From positions 4,526,001 through 4,590,000 of the forward strand of contig NZ_CP030073.1 of assembly GCF_003261055.1 (NCBI RefSeq): a stretch of 64,000 nucleotides of DNA, written 5' to 3'. The DNA is from Streptomyces cadmiisoli (GTDB taxonomy: Bacteria; Actinomycetota; Actinomycetes; Streptomycetales; Streptomycetaceae). Positions 52,556-61,250 of this stretch are shown one piece after another. The notes beneath the pieces are model-generated. The model ran no database searches and was not told the origin of the DNA. It saw only the letters and a program-made list of their open reading frames with translations. How positions within the stretch are numbered: position 1 is the stretch's first letter; every line of letters begins with the position of its first letter. A program made the position numbers and the translations under genes.

Positions 52556-53479
52556 TCAGGTGAGCTGGAGCGTCCGCAGCAGGACCATCACCACGACGAC
52601 GCCCAGGACCACCGCGCAGGTGCCGTACTGGACCAGCGTCCGCCGCTCGCGCGGGGCGTGGACCATGGCGTAGCCCATCACCAGACCGGCGACGAGGCCA
52701 CCGATGTGGGCCTGCCAGGCGATGTTGCTCCAGCCGAAGGTGAAGATCAGGTTGATCGCCAGCAGGACGAGGACCGGGCGCATGTCGTAGTTGAGCCGGC
52801 GCATGAGCACGGCCGTGGCACCGAAGAGTCCGAAGATCGCGCCGGACGCACCCAGGGACGCGGTGCTCGGCCCCTCCAGCAGATAGGTCAGAGCGCCGCC
52901 CGCAAGGCCCGAGACCAGGTAGAGCGTCAGAAAGCGAGCCCGTCCGAGGGCCGCCTCGAGGGGGCCGCCGAGCCACCACAGGCTCAGCATGTTGAAGGCG
53001 ATGTGCCAGACGGCCTCGTGCGTGAACATCGAGGTGATCAGGCGGTACCACTCGCCCTCCGCGACGCCTTCCGTCGACCCCCAGGGCGCCGGCGGCCACT
53101 CGCCGATGAGGACGAGGCTGCCCAGCAGCGACGGGCGGACCCGGACCAGGACGAACACCGCGAGGTTGATCACGATGAGCAGCTTGGTGAGCAGCCGCGG
53201 GTCGGCCGCGACGGTGCCACCCGCGATGGTGCGGGGGCGGGACGCGCCCGGCGCGTGTCCGGTGCCGGCGGCGCCCCGGACGCATTCGGGGCACTGGAAA
53301 CCGACCGAGGCGCTGACCATGCAGTCGGGGCAGATCGGGCGGTCACAGCGGGTGCAGCGGATACCGGTCTCGCGACCCGGGTGCCGGTAGCAGACCGGCG
53401 TGCCCCCGGAACCCCGCGGGCTCTGGTCCTCCGGGCCGTGGTCCTGCGGGCCCTGCGGGCTGCCTGGCGCCTGGTCCAT
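52556..53479 (-). CDS. Rhomboid-family intramembrane serine protease with N-terminal zinc-binding domain
   Basis: 307 residues. Cys/His pairs at C30-H33, C42-C45, C50-C53 and C63-C66 form a B-box-like zinc domain. Six or seven membrane helices follow. Catalytic Ser212 in GASGAIFG and His258 in WQAHIGG, with Asn163 in the HIAFN oxyanion position. Cleaves membrane helices; substrates unknown. A hairpin lies 30 bases upstream. Confidence 0.87.
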   Translation of the reverse strand: MDQAPGSPQGPQDHGPEDQSPRGSGGTPVCYRHPGRETGIRCTRCDRPICPDCMVSASVGFQCPECVRGAAGTGHAPGASRPRTIAGGTVAADPRLLTKLLIVINLAVFVLVRVRPSLLGSLVLIGEWPPAPWGSTEGVAEGEWYRLITSMFTHEAVWHIAFNMLSLWWLGGPLEAALGRARFLTLYLVSGLAGGALTYLLEGPSTASLGASGAIFGLFGATAVLMRRLNYDMRPVLVLLAINLIFTFGWSNIAWQAHIGGLVAGLVMGYAMVHAPRERRTLVQYGTCAVVLGVVVVMVLLRTLQLT

Positions 53480-53507
53480 GAGGTCCCCTCATTGTCGAGT
53501 CCGGCTG

Positions 53508-53542
53508 AACGCCCCGCTCTCTTTACGGACGAGCGGGGCGTT
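53508..53542. terminator. Hairpin terminator between ppiA and rhomboid gene
   Basis: Perfect 12-bp stem AACGCCCCGCTC / GAGCGGGGCGTT with an 11-base loop and TTTT on the plus-strand side. Lies downstream of ppiA (minus). Confidence 0.75.
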
Positions 53543-53626
53543 TTGTTCCCTACGGGAGATCCAGGACTCGACCCTCGCGGGCCGGGCGGCCCTCATGGGC
53601 CTCGCGACCCTCGTGGGCTCTCGGAC

Positions 53627-54160
53627 TCAGCCTTCGCGGGTCTCGACGACGACCGACTCGATGACGACGTCACTGAGCGGGCGGTCGGTGCGCGGGTTGG
53701 TCTGGGCGCTCGCGATGGAGTCGATGACCTTCTGGCTCGCCGCGTCCGTGACCTCGCCGAAAATGGTGTGCTTGCGGTTCAGCCACGCCGTCGGGGAGAC
53801 GGTGATGAAGAACTGCGAGCCGTTGGTGCCCGGACCCGCGTTCGCCATGGCCAGCAGGTACGGCTTGTCGAACTGGAGGTCCGGGTGGAACTCGTCGGCG
53901 AACTGGTACCCCGGGCCGCCCGTGCCGTTGCCCAGCGGGTCACCGCCCTGGATCATGAAGCCGCTGATGACCCGGTGGAAGACCGTGCCGTCGTACAGCT
54001 TGTCCGTGGACTTCTGCCCCGTGGCGGGGTGGGTCCACTCCCGCTCGCCCTTGGCGAGCTCGACGAAGTTCTTGACCGTGATCGGCGTGTGGTTCGGGAA
54101 AAGCCGAACGTCGATGTCGCCGTGGTTGGTCTTCAGGGTGGCGTAGAGCTGCTCAGCCAC
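53627..54160 (-). CDS. ppiA: Cytosolic peptidyl-prolyl cis-trans isomerase (cyclophilin A)
   Basis: 177 residues from GTG 54160, a typical cyclophilin without signal peptide. Active-site segments FHRVISGFMIQGGDP and NGSQFFITVSPTAWLNRKHTIFGEV are intact. Catalyses proline isomerisation in the cytosol. The reading frame continues 110 codons upstream with a non-cyclophilin sequence that has no start signal and is not included. Confidence 0.93.
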   Translation of the reverse strand: MAEQLYATLKTNHGDIDVRLFPNHTPITVKNFVELAKGEREWTHPATGQKSTDKLYDGTVFHRVISGFMIQGGDPLGNGTGGPGYQFADEFHPDLQFDKPYLLAMANAGPGTNGSQFFITVSPTAWLNRKHTIFGEVTDAASQKVIDSIASAQTNPRTDRPLSDVVIESVVVETREG

Positions 54161-54479
54161 GATCTGCCTTCCGTTGTCTTTCCGTAACCCCACGATCCTC
54201 GCACGACACGCGCCCTGCGTCGCCCGAGGTGCGCCTCCGAGCGGGGAATCCTCTCGTACCGCTTGCGGATTTCCCGACGAGTCGTTCCGCGACACAAGCA
54301 CAAAGCGACGATCCGTGGCATTGTCGACGACAAGCTCCTGTTGAACGTATTCATCCGCTATTGCACGGCAACCGTGACCCGGATGCCCGCCCTCGCATGC
54401 CGTCCAGCGTGTTGACAGGCATGATCCGTAAAAGGGTGGAAAGTCGAAATACCGTACGCCACCGAGGAGGAGGAAACCC
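54161..54479. promoter_or_regulatory. Divergent promoter region between ppiA and the DUF5324 gene
   Basis: 319 bases without a gene. TTGACA at 54412-54417 may be the -35 for the following gene, but no good -10 follows. GAGGAGGAGG directly before the GTG is its ribosome site. Confidence 0.45.
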
Positions 54480-55181
54480 GTGACCCGCATCGACAGCGTG
54501 CGCGCCGCGACCGGCTCGGCGAAGGACAGCGTGCTGCACGCCGCGGAAGTGGTGGCGCCCTACGCCGACACGGCGAAGGACCGGGCTACGCACTACGCAC
54601 ACGAGGCGCGCGTACGGCTCGCGCCCGTGATGTCGCAGGCGGCCGAGCAGGCCCGCGTCCAGTACGAGTCGTATCTCGTGCCCCGCCTGGAACAGGCCCG
54701 TTCGCATGTGCCGCCGAAGGTCGACCACGCCGCCCACGAGGCTGCTTTCCGTACCCGTCTGGCTGCCCGGCAGGCCGCCGACTACTCCCGTCCGCGGTTC
54801 GAGCAGGCCGTGGCCGTCGCCGGGCCCGTCAAGGACGAGGCCGCGGCGAGGGGCGCTGCCGCCCTGGCAGCACTGCGCGGCAGCGTCTCGGCCGAGGACA
54901 TCCACAAACTGGTCCGCAAGCACGAGCGGCGGGCGAAGGCGGGCCGGGCAGTGAAGGCGCTGGCCGTCGTCGGCGCCGTCGCGGGCAGCCTGTTCGCCGC
55001 CTGGAAGTGGTGGGACAGGCAGGCCAACCCCGACTGGCTGGTCGAGCCTCCCGCCGCGACCGAGGTGTCCGAGTCAGGTCGGCTCACGTCGGTGGACGGC
55101 ACCGGCCCGTCGGCTCTCGACCCCGAGGTGCAGGCCAAGGAGGCCGAGGAGGAAGCCCGCAAGCGGGACGACCGCGGCTGA
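54480..55181 (+). CDS. DUF5324-family membrane protein
   Basis: 233 residues. A long amphipathic, Ala-rich helix with repeated charged heptads (residues 10-150), a membrane helix (about 160-178: ALAVVGAVAGSLFAAWKWW), then a short acidic tail. Known mainly from Streptomyces; function unknown, perhaps stress-related or scaffold. Followed by a strong terminator and a parS site. Confidence 0.75.
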   Translation: MTRIDSVRAATGSAKDSVLHAAEVVAPYADTAKDRATHYAHEARVRLAPVMSQAAEQARVQYESYLVPRLEQARSHVPPKVDHAAHEAAFRTRLAARQAADYSRPRFEQAVAVAGPVKDEAAARGAAALAALRGSVSAEDIHKLVRKHERRAKAGRAVKALAVVGAVAGSLFAAWKWWDRQANPDWLVEPPAATEVSESGRLTSVDGTGPSALDPEVQAKEAEEEARKRDDRG

Positions 55182-55192
55182 GCTACCGGCCT

Positions 55193-55225
55193 GTGGGGCG
55201 GAAGACCGAGGGTCTTCCGCCCCAC
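55193..55225 (+). terminator. Strong terminator after the DUF5324 gene
   Basis: Perfect 15-bp stem GTGGGGCGGAAGACC / GGTCTTCCGCCCCAC with a GAG loop; T-rich sequence shortly after. Confidence 0.88.
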
Positions 55226-55230
55226 GGCGT

Positions 55231-55246
55231 TGTTTCACGTGGAACG
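55231..55246. promoter_or_regulatory. parS: parS-like ParB-binding site
   Basis: TGTTTCACGTGGAACG: GTTTCACGTGGAAC core with one mismatch from the perfect 14-bp palindrome. Intergenic, right after a terminator. Confidence 0.8.
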
Positions 55247-55357
55247 TGGCATCGCCGATGGAACGCGGCATCGCCGACAGCGTCGTCGTGACGGCCGGGA
55301 CGAGACCGCCGCCCAGGCAAGCCCCAGCCGCGTTCCAGACACGTCCCAGACACGAGA

Positions 55358-55399
55358 AAACCCCATCCGACCCGCATTTCTGCAGGTCAGATGGGGTTT
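55358..55399 (-). terminator. Terminator after tRNA-Ala
   Basis: AAACCCCATC and GACC pair with GGTC and GATGGGGTTT (one C/A mismatch), 12-base loop. On the transcribed strand it begins 8 bases after the tRNA end. Confidence 0.8.
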
Positions 55400-55406
55400 C
55401 TTGGTG

Positions 55407-55479
55407 TGGAGCCTAGGGGAGTCGAACCCCTGACATCTGCCATGCAAAGACAGCGCTCTACCAACTGAGCTAAGGCCCC
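55407..55479 (-). tRNA. tRNA-Ala (anticodon TGC)
   Basis: 73 bases, acceptor GGGGCCT/AGGCTCC, D arm GCTCAGTTGGTAGAGC, anticodon stem CTGTC/GGCAG region with TGC, T arm AGGGGTTCGACTCCCCT. The CCA end is not encoded (ACACC follows), unlike the tRNA-Leu and tRNA-Ile in this window. Confidence 0.95.
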
Positions 55480-55663
55480 TTGAAGGGAGACGTCCGGCCG
55501 GAAGAGACCTCCCACCGGCAGGCGCCGCAGACCAGAGTAGCGGGTCACCCCCGGTATCTCGCAAAAAGATTGGGGGGTCCCCGTGAACGACCACTCTCCG
55601 TAAGATGCTCGGCGTGGTTCGCGACAGCGAACCACGGTTTTGGGGAAGCGATGGGGAGACGCA

Positions 55664-56212
55664 ATGGACGCCGCACAGCAGGAAGCGACCGCGAGAGCGC
55701 GGGAACTGCAGCGGAACTGGTACGGAGAGCCGCTGGGGGCGCTCTTCCGTAAGCTTATCGACGATCTTGGACTCAACCAGGCTCGGCTCGCAGGGGTGCT
55801 GGGACTGTCCGCACCGATGCTGTCCCAGCTGATGAGCGGTCAGCGGGCGAAGATCGGCAACCCTGCCGTGGTGCAGCGGGTGCAGTTGCTGCAGGACCTG
55901 GCCGCGCAGGTGGCCGACGGCAGCGTGAGCGCCGCCGAGGCCACCGAACGCATGGAGGAGATCAAGAAGTCGCAGGGGGGCTCCGTACTCAGCAACAGCA
56001 CGCAGTCCCCGACGAATTCGGGAGCGCCCACGGTCAAGCGGGTGGTCCGCGAGATCCAGTCGCTGCTGCGCTCGGTGGCGGCCGCGGGAGACATCATCGA
56101 TGCCGCGGACACCCTCGCACCGAGCCATCCGGAACTGGCAGAGTTCCTCCGGGTGTACGGCGCGGGCCGCACCTCCGACGCCGTCGCGCACTACCAGTCG
56201 CACCAGAACTGA
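55664..56212 (+). CDS. XRE-family helix-turn-helix regulator
   Basis: 182 residues from ATG 55664 (GGGAGA five bases before). HTH about 30-60: LIDDLGLNQARLAGVLGLSAPMLSQLMSG, a typical XRE fold split over turn residues. The C-terminal half is helical with RVVREIQSLLRSVAAAGDII, maybe a ligand or dimer domain. TAAGAT 55601-55606 is a possible -10. Upstream of a kinase by 135 bases. Confidence 0.82.
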   Translation: MDAAQQEATARARELQRNWYGEPLGALFRKLIDDLGLNQARLAGVLGLSAPMLSQLMSGQRAKIGNPAVVQRVQLLQDLAAQVADGSVSAAEATERMEEIKKSQGGSVLSNSTQSPTNSGAPTVKRVVREIQSLLRSVAAAGDIIDAADTLAPSHPELAEFLRVYGAGRTSDAVAHYQSHQN

Positions 56213-56347
56213 TCGCGCGGTCCGGTCGCCGCAGGGGGTCGCGGCAACCGGACCGGCGCGCGTGAAGGTCGCCCGAGGAGTCGTGCCCCTCACCGAGGGG
56301 CAGGCAAGGGGAAGCCGGGATCGCAGGGGGAGGAGCGGCGCGCAGCG

Positions 56348-58114
56348 ATGGGTGAGGTCTTCGCCGGACGGTACGAACTGGTCGACCCGATCGGGCGCGG
56401 TGGAGTCGGTGCCGTCTGGCGCGCCTGGGACCACCGTCGACGCCGCTACGTGGCCGCCAAGGTCCTCCAGCAGAGCGACGCGCACTCGCTGCTCCGCTTC
56501 GTCCGTGAGCAGGCACTGCGCATCGATCATCCCCATGTGCTGGCGCCCGCCAGCTGGGCCGCCGACGACGACAAGGTCCTGTTCACCATGGATCTGGTCG
56601 CCGGCGGTTCGCTGGTCCATCTCGTCGGGGACTACGGCCCGCTGCCCGCGCCCTTCGTGTGCACCCTGCTGGACCAGCTCCTGTCGGGGCTGGCCGCCGT
56701 GCACGCGGAGGAGGTCGTGCACCGGGACATCAAGCCCGCCAACGTACTGCTGGAGGCCACCGGCACGGGCCGCCCAAAGCTGCGCCTGTCCGATTTCGGC
56801 ATCGCGATGCGGCTCGGTGAGCCGCGCCTGACCGAGACCAATCTCGTGGTCGGAACGCCCGGGTATCTCGCACCCGAGCAAATGATGGGCGCCGAGCCGG
56901 ACTTCCCGTCGGATCTGTTCGCCGTGGGGCTGGTCGCGCTGTATCTGCTGGAGGGGGCCAAGCCCGACGCCAAGGTGCTCGTCGAATACTTCGCCGCGCA
57001 CGGGACTCCACGTGCGCCCGCCGGCATTCCGGAGCCGTTGTGGCAGGTCGTGGCCGCCTTGCTCCAGCCGGATCCGCAGGCCCGCTTCCGCACGGCCACG
57101 GGGGCACGCAAGGCGCTGGCCTCGGCTGCCGAGCTCCTGGCCACGCCCGGTCCCGACGACGAGCAGATCGAGATCTTCGACCAACTCGGACCGTTGCCAA
57201 CGGGGTTCGCTCCCGAGGGGCCGCTCACCTCGGCGACCGGAGTGCGGCCGTACTCGGGGACGGGCACCGGCGGTGAGACAGTCCAGCCGGGCGCCATCGG
57301 TGAGGCGACCCCCACGGGTGCCGAGGACCCGGCCGCTTCCTCTTCCTTGTGGCCCGGCACGGGATCCGTGCGGTCCGGGCCTCACACGCCCGTCGGGACC
57401 CCGGATCCACGTCACGGGCACCTGACTCCCCCGAGCAACGCCCCACACGCTGCGCCCCCCGCCCCACACGGCGCGCAGTCCCTCCCGGCCGAGTCCCCCA
57501 CCCCTGCCCGGCACCCCGAACGGTCGCCCTCTCCCGATCCGGCGCAACCGGCCGCCATGTCGGAGACGGGCAGCTTCCACCTGCCGCCGCCCCAGCCAAC
57601 GGACACCTCCGCTGGGCAGCCGACCGCTGACCCCCGACAGCCACAGCAGCCCCATCAGCCGCAGCCGCAGGCCCAGCCGCCCGCAGCGGAGCACCAGGGC
57701 GCACCATCGCCGCATCCGCAGCGACCGTTCCTCGTCTCCCCCCACGACACCACGCATGTACTGCCCTCCCCCCAGCCGCACGCACCGCCGTATCCGGCGC
57801 CGCTGCCGCCCCGGGCGATGCCCCGCGGCGCGGACACCTCTACTGCTTCGTACACCGCTCAGGACCGGCAGGTTCCCCCCACCGCACCACCGATTTCGCA
57901 CCGCCCGGCCGATGAGCCCGGCGACCGCCGCCCCGCCGACCGGCATTCCGCAGGTCATCGCCCCGAGGGCAATCGCTCCGGCCGCCGCCGTGCCGGCCGC
58001 CGCCGTGCCGGCCGCCGCCACCGGCCGGGTCCCCCCGCCAAGGTGGCGTTCCCACTGCTCCTGCTGGCCCTGGCCTGCTACGCCGTGGGTTTCTGGGCGT
58101 TGACCCGCATCTGA
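56348..58114 (+). CDS. Tail-anchored Ser/Thr protein kinase with Pro-rich linker
   Basis: 588 residues. Kinase domain 1-265: GRGGVGAVWRA, Lys38, HRDIKPAN (Asp127), DFGIA (Asp149). A 280-residue Pro/His/Gln-rich disordered region follows, then an Arg-rich segment (GRRRAGRRRAGRR) and one membrane helix at the extreme C-terminus (566-585, FPLLLLALACYAVGFW). Thus no external sensor, in contrast to the other three kinases here; it may take signals from cytosolic partners. Follows the XRE gene. Confidence 0.87.
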   Translation: MGEVFAGRYELVDPIGRGGVGAVWRAWDHRRRRYVAAKVLQQSDAHSLLRFVREQALRIDHPHVLAPASWAADDDKVLFTMDLVAGGSLVHLVGDYGPLPAPFVCTLLDQLLSGLAAVHAEEVVHRDIKPANVLLEATGTGRPKLRLSDFGIAMRLGEPRLTETNLVVGTPGYLAPEQMMGAEPDFPSDLFAVGLVALYLLEGAKPDAKVLVEYFAAHGTPRAPAGIPEPLWQVVAALLQPDPQARFRTATGARKALASAAELLATPGPDDEQIEIFDQLGPLPTGFAPEGPLTSATGVRPYSGTGTGGETVQPGAIGEATPTGAEDPAASSSLWPGTGSVRSGPHTPVGTPDPRHGHLTPPSNAPHAAPPAPHGAQSLPAESPTPARHPERSPSPDPAQPAAMSETGSFHLPPPQPTDTSAGQPTADPRQPQQPHQPQPQAQPPAAEHQGAPSPHPQRPFLVSPHDTTHVLPSPQPHAPPYPAPLPPRAMPRGADTSTASYTAQDRQVPPTAPPISHRPADEPGDRRPADRHSAGHRPEGNRSGRRRAGRRRAGRRHRPGPPAKVAFPLLLLALACYAVGFWALTRI

Positions 58115-58219
58115 CCGTCCCCGGCAACCCGCGGGCACCCACGGCCACCCGCCGGATGACCACGCCCGCGGGCACCGCGACTGGCCGAGCCCGCGTCCAC
58201 CCGCATCCGCCACCCCTGG

Positions 58220-59581
58220 CTAGCGAACGAGTCCGCCCCTCCGTCGTGCCGCCGCCGTCCACACCCCGAGCCCGACCAGGATCACGGTGCCGGCGCCGAT
58301 CCCGCCCACCGCAAGCGCCGTCATCGCGGTGTCGCCGCCCGCCGCGCCGCCGGGGCCCGAACCGCCCGGACCCCCGCCCGGAGCCCCGCCTGCGACCTCG
58401 AAGAGGTCCTCCGGCACGGGCTGCCCGGCGTAGTCGGGCCCTTCCTGCGGCGTTCCCGTCACGGCGACGCGCAGCGTCAGCCCGAAGGGCCCCTCGCCGA
58501 ATTCCTCGGCCACGTCCGCCGAGAGGTGGACCACCAGGTAGTACGAGCCGGCGAAGCGCATGCCGGCCACCCGCCGGGTGAAGGAGTGGCGGTTGACGTG
58601 CGCGACCGGCGGCAGCGGATCGAGCGCGGCCGAGCGCGGCTTCCCGTCGTAGCCGACGCCGGCGTCCTCGACCGGGCCGCGCACGGGGTTGTAGAGGGAC
58701 AGGTCGAGCGCGCCGACCACATAACCGGCGCCCTCGTCCGCACGGCCGAGCTCGGCGGTGGCGTACAGCTGCTGTCCCCAGTCGACCGGGACCTCGTAGA
58801 ACAGGGTCTGACCGGGCTGGATGTCGGTGCCCCAGACGCCCTGCCGCACGGCCGCCGCGGTGCTGAAACCGGCCCCGCCCGACCGCCCTACGGGCTCGTC
58901 GGCGGGTGGCTCGGGGGTCGCGGAGTTCCAGGACTGCGGCGCCTTCGTGGCGGCGGGCCCCGTCAGGTCCGGTTCCTCGACCGCGGCCAGCTCCAGGTCC
59001 CAGTCGCCGGACACGGAGTCGCGCGTACCGGCCCGCTCCACGACCACGTAGTACGTGCCCGCGTCCTGGCATCGGCTGCCACCGGCCTCGCGCGCGCCCC
59101 ACGCGGCGACGGGGTGCGGGCTGCGACCGGCGCCGAAGGTCGTCGAGTCGGAGGAGCAGGTGCTGCCCTCCGCGTCCCGCACCGTCACCTTGATCCCCTC
59201 CACGGCGGTGACCTCGGCGTCCGGGGCGGGCACCGCGGTGACGGAGACATAGGTGTTGGAGTCGGCGTCGAGGACGAGCCGGTAATGAGCCTCGGCACCG
59301 GCCGGGAGGGTGCTCCGGTACGTCCTGCCCGGTTCCAGGAGTGCGGCGCCCGCCTCGCTCGTCGCGGCCGGGACGGAGCGGACGTTGTCGTCGAAGGCGT
59401 AGCCGGGGCCGTCCGCCGTCCCGGCGGCCGTCGCCGAGGGGGCGGTCAGGGCGGCCGTCGTACCCATCGCCGCCGCGGCCAGCGCAACACGCACGCGTAC
59501 TGCCGGAAAACGGCCGCGAGGCGCTGCCACGGACGCCGGGGAAGCCCCGGACCCCCCGGACCCTGTCGTACGCCGCCCCAT
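58220..59581 (-). CDS. Secreted, C-terminally anchored protein with two beta-rich repeats (PPC-like)
   Basis: 453 residues from ATG 59581. A signal peptide (ALAAAAMGTTAALTAPSATAAG), two related beta-domains (around 80-190: AEAHYRLVLDADSNTYVSV; around 245-390: QTLFYEVPVDWGQQLYATAE) that recall pre-peptidase C-terminal folds, a Gly/Pro-rich stretch, and a final membrane helix with an Arg-rich tail. Two Cys in each of the first parts may form disulfides. Function unknown; surface-exposed protein likely. Confidence 0.65.
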   Translation of the reverse strand: MGRRTTGSGGSGASPASVAAPRGRFPAVRVRVALAAAAMGTTAALTAPSATAAGTADGPGYAFDDNVRSVPAATSEAGAALLEPGRTYRSTLPAGAEAHYRLVLDADSNTYVSVTAVPAPDAEVTAVEGIKVTVRDAEGSTCSSDSTTFGAGRSPHPVAAWGAREAGGSRCQDAGTYYVVVERAGTRDSVSGDWDLELAAVEEPDLTGPAATKAPQSWNSATPEPPADEPVGRSGGAGFSTAAAVRQGVWGTDIQPGQTLFYEVPVDWGQQLYATAELGRADEGAGYVVGALDLSLYNPVRGPVEDAGVGYDGKPRSAALDPLPPVAHVNRHSFTRRVAGMRFAGSYYLVVHLSADVAEEFGEGPFGLTLRVAVTGTPQEGPDYAGQPVPEDLFEVAGGAPGGGPGGSGPGGAAGGDTAMTALAVGGIGAGTVILVGLGVWTAAARRRGGLVR

Positions 59582-59730
59582 CACGCGCCACCCCCGCAAG
59601 TGCCGATCGTCGAACCGTCCGTACCCTGGCCCATCCTGCTCCGCAAGTCCACGTGACGACGGGGTGATCCCGACAGGCGTCCGAAACCCCCCGGACCGCG
59701 GGCGTCCCGTCAACCGGACGCGGACACGCA

Positions 59731-59759
59731 AAACCCCGACCGCGCAGGCGGCCGGGGTC
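59731..59759 (-). terminator. Terminator after the DLW-39 gene
   Basis: ACCCCGACCGC / GCGGCCGGGGT, 11-bp stem with one mismatch and a 4-base loop; on the minus strand it ends in GGGGTTTTG. Confidence 0.7.
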
Positions 59760-59782
59760 TGTTCAGTATGTGATGTCGATTC

Positions 59783-59911
59783 TCACGAACCCGTGGGCAC
59801 GGAGTCGGTCGCCTCCGTCCACAGATCCTGCTCGGCGCGATCCGCCTGGATCTGGCGGTACACGAGGAGCCCGCCGATGGCGGCCAGTGCGACCAGGAGA
59901 AGCTTCTTCAC
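59783..59911 (-). CDS. DLW-39 family small membrane protein
   Basis: 42 residues from GTG 59911. One membrane helix (KKLLLVALAAIGGLLVY) and the family hallmark DLW at residues 29-31 within RAEQDLWTEATD. An actinobacterial family of about 39 residues of unknown function, usually near gyrA and the ribosomal/ori region. TATAGT (59962-59957) is its likely -10. Confidence 0.8.
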   Translation of the reverse strand: MKKLLLVALAAIGGLLVYRQIQADRAEQDLWTEATDSVPTGS

Positions 59912-60259
59912 CGCGCGACCTCGTCTTTCGTTGACGTAGGGGACCTCTGGCGCCCGACTATACACACCGCCCGATATCGATCGGTGACCTGCGCCGGGCC
60001 CCAACTTCCCGCCGGGACAGCCCTTTCGCGGCGGACGACGGCCTTCAGATCCGAGAGTGATCACACCCCTACACAGGGTGAGATTTGCCCCTCTTCCTCC
60101 GTGCTTCTCCCTCGTTCAGTGCTTTTCGCCGCTCTTACAGCCATCCGAGTGGTGTTGATCTGAAGATCGACGCGCCACGTGTGTAGGTCCACCACTTCGC
60201 GGCCCCCATACACATCATGAGGACAGTACGCAAATCGCCCAACCCGAAAGTGAGGGGCC
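59912..60259. promoter_or_regulatory. Divergent promoter region of DLW-39 and the secreted DUF6344 gene
   Basis: 348 bases without a gene, with locally AT-rich sequence around 60061-60190. The DLW-39 -10 TATAGT is at 59962-59957. TTGATC at 60155-60160 may be a -35 for the secreted protein, but no -10 is clear. Confidence 0.45.
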
Positions 60260-60643
60260 ATGACCAGGAACAAGGTCATGAAGCTGTGGAATGTCGTAGT
60301 CACCGCCTTCCTCGCGCTGTTCGCGGCGCTCGGCTTCACCACGACTTCCGCCACCGCGGCCACCGCGACCGCTGTACCGCAGACCGAGTCGGTCAGCAAC
60401 AGCACCGCGCAGGCTCCGGCCCAGGCGGTGTCTCTCAGTCCTTGGTCCAAAGCCAGGCTGCTGCCCCCCACGATGAAGCAACGGATCCGGGCCGAGGCCC
60501 ACGGCAAGTCGCCGAGTTGCCGCCACCGCCCACTCACTCAGGCGGAAGCGTCCGGCACCGCGGCTGATCCGGCCCGCACCGACTGCGACTCCCGGACATC
60601 GGTCTGGGAAGAGGCCCTCACACTGCCACTCCAGCGCCGCTGA
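60260..60643 (+). CDS. Secreted protein, DUF6344-like
   Basis: 127 residues. Signal peptide: basic MTRNKVMK, hydrophobic LWNVVVTAFLALFAALGF, and cleavage likely after SATAA. The mature part is small, basic and hydrophilic with two Cys (SCRHRP, DCDSR). A Streptomyces family of unknown function. ATG 60260 follows GAGGGG. Confidence 0.65.
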   Translation: MTRNKVMKLWNVVVTAFLALFAALGFTTTSATAATATAVPQTESVSNSTAQAPAQAVSLSPWSKARLLPPTMKQRIRAEAHGKSPSCRHRPLTQAEASGTAADPARTDCDSRTSVWEEALTLPLQRR

Positions 60644-61250
60644 CAGGCACGGATCGCCTCACCCCGCTTCATCTGCCCCTCCGTTTCACCCAGCAGGTCC
60701 TTCGAGTGCAGGGCCGTACGTTCCAGGCCCTTCCGCTCCGGACCCGCACCCTTCAGAACTTTTGTCCGCAGGCCCTTTCACTTCAGGCCACAGCGCTCCG
60801 GGTCCCATGACTTCGGGCCCCCGCGCCTCGGTCACCCCTGTCATCATCACGGCGAACTTGCGTACGCCACCTCACAACGAGGCCCGGCCACTGGTACCAG
60901 TGGCCGGGCCTTCACACGTTCCACAGCCTTCCCCATCCGCAGAGGATCGCGGCAGAGGATCACACCGCTCCGCTCCCTTCACCCCTGGGACGCCCGGCCG
61001 CAGCGCCACCGCTCGCCAGGAAGCCGCAGCGTCCCCACTCGCCTGAAAGCCGCAGCGCCGGCCCGCCGAGGCCGGGCACCAGCGCCTCTCGGTCACGCGG
61101 GAGGAAGCCGCTCCTGCCCTCGCCGGCCCGCCCTCGCCGCCCTGGCCCCCGCCGCCCTGCCAGAAGATCCACTCATCGGTTGAGGTGCCACGCCGTCGCG
61201 CCGGTCCCGACCATGATCGGACGAGGTCGGACAAGGCCGGACAAGGCCGA
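60644..61250. other. Non-coding stretch with a strong hairpin
   Basis: About 600 bases. The first 200 bases are pyrimidine-rich with repeated CAGGCCC elements. No gene with a ribosome site could be seen; the open frames on both strands have no family features. A strong terminator lies at 60880-60913. Confidence 0.5.
60880..60913. terminator. Large perfect palindrome, terminator
   Basis: AGGCCCGGCCACTGG-TA-CCAGTGGCCGGGCCT, a 15-bp perfect stem followed by TT, 240 bases past the DUF6344 stop. Confidence 0.7.

Noticed and set aside
52658..54187. A 509-residue plus-strand frame across rhomboid and ppiA
   Set aside because: Shadow of two well-supported minus-strand genes.
54161..54490. N-terminal extension of ppiA by 110 residues
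   Set aside because: Cyclophilin homology begins at GTG 54160; the extension is not signal-peptide-like and lacks a ribosome site.
59970..59986. CCGATATCGATCGG near the DLW-39 promoter as a fourth PaaR-type operator
   Set aside because: Arm spacing and centre differ from the ACCG-N6-CGGT sites, and it is far from any paa gene.
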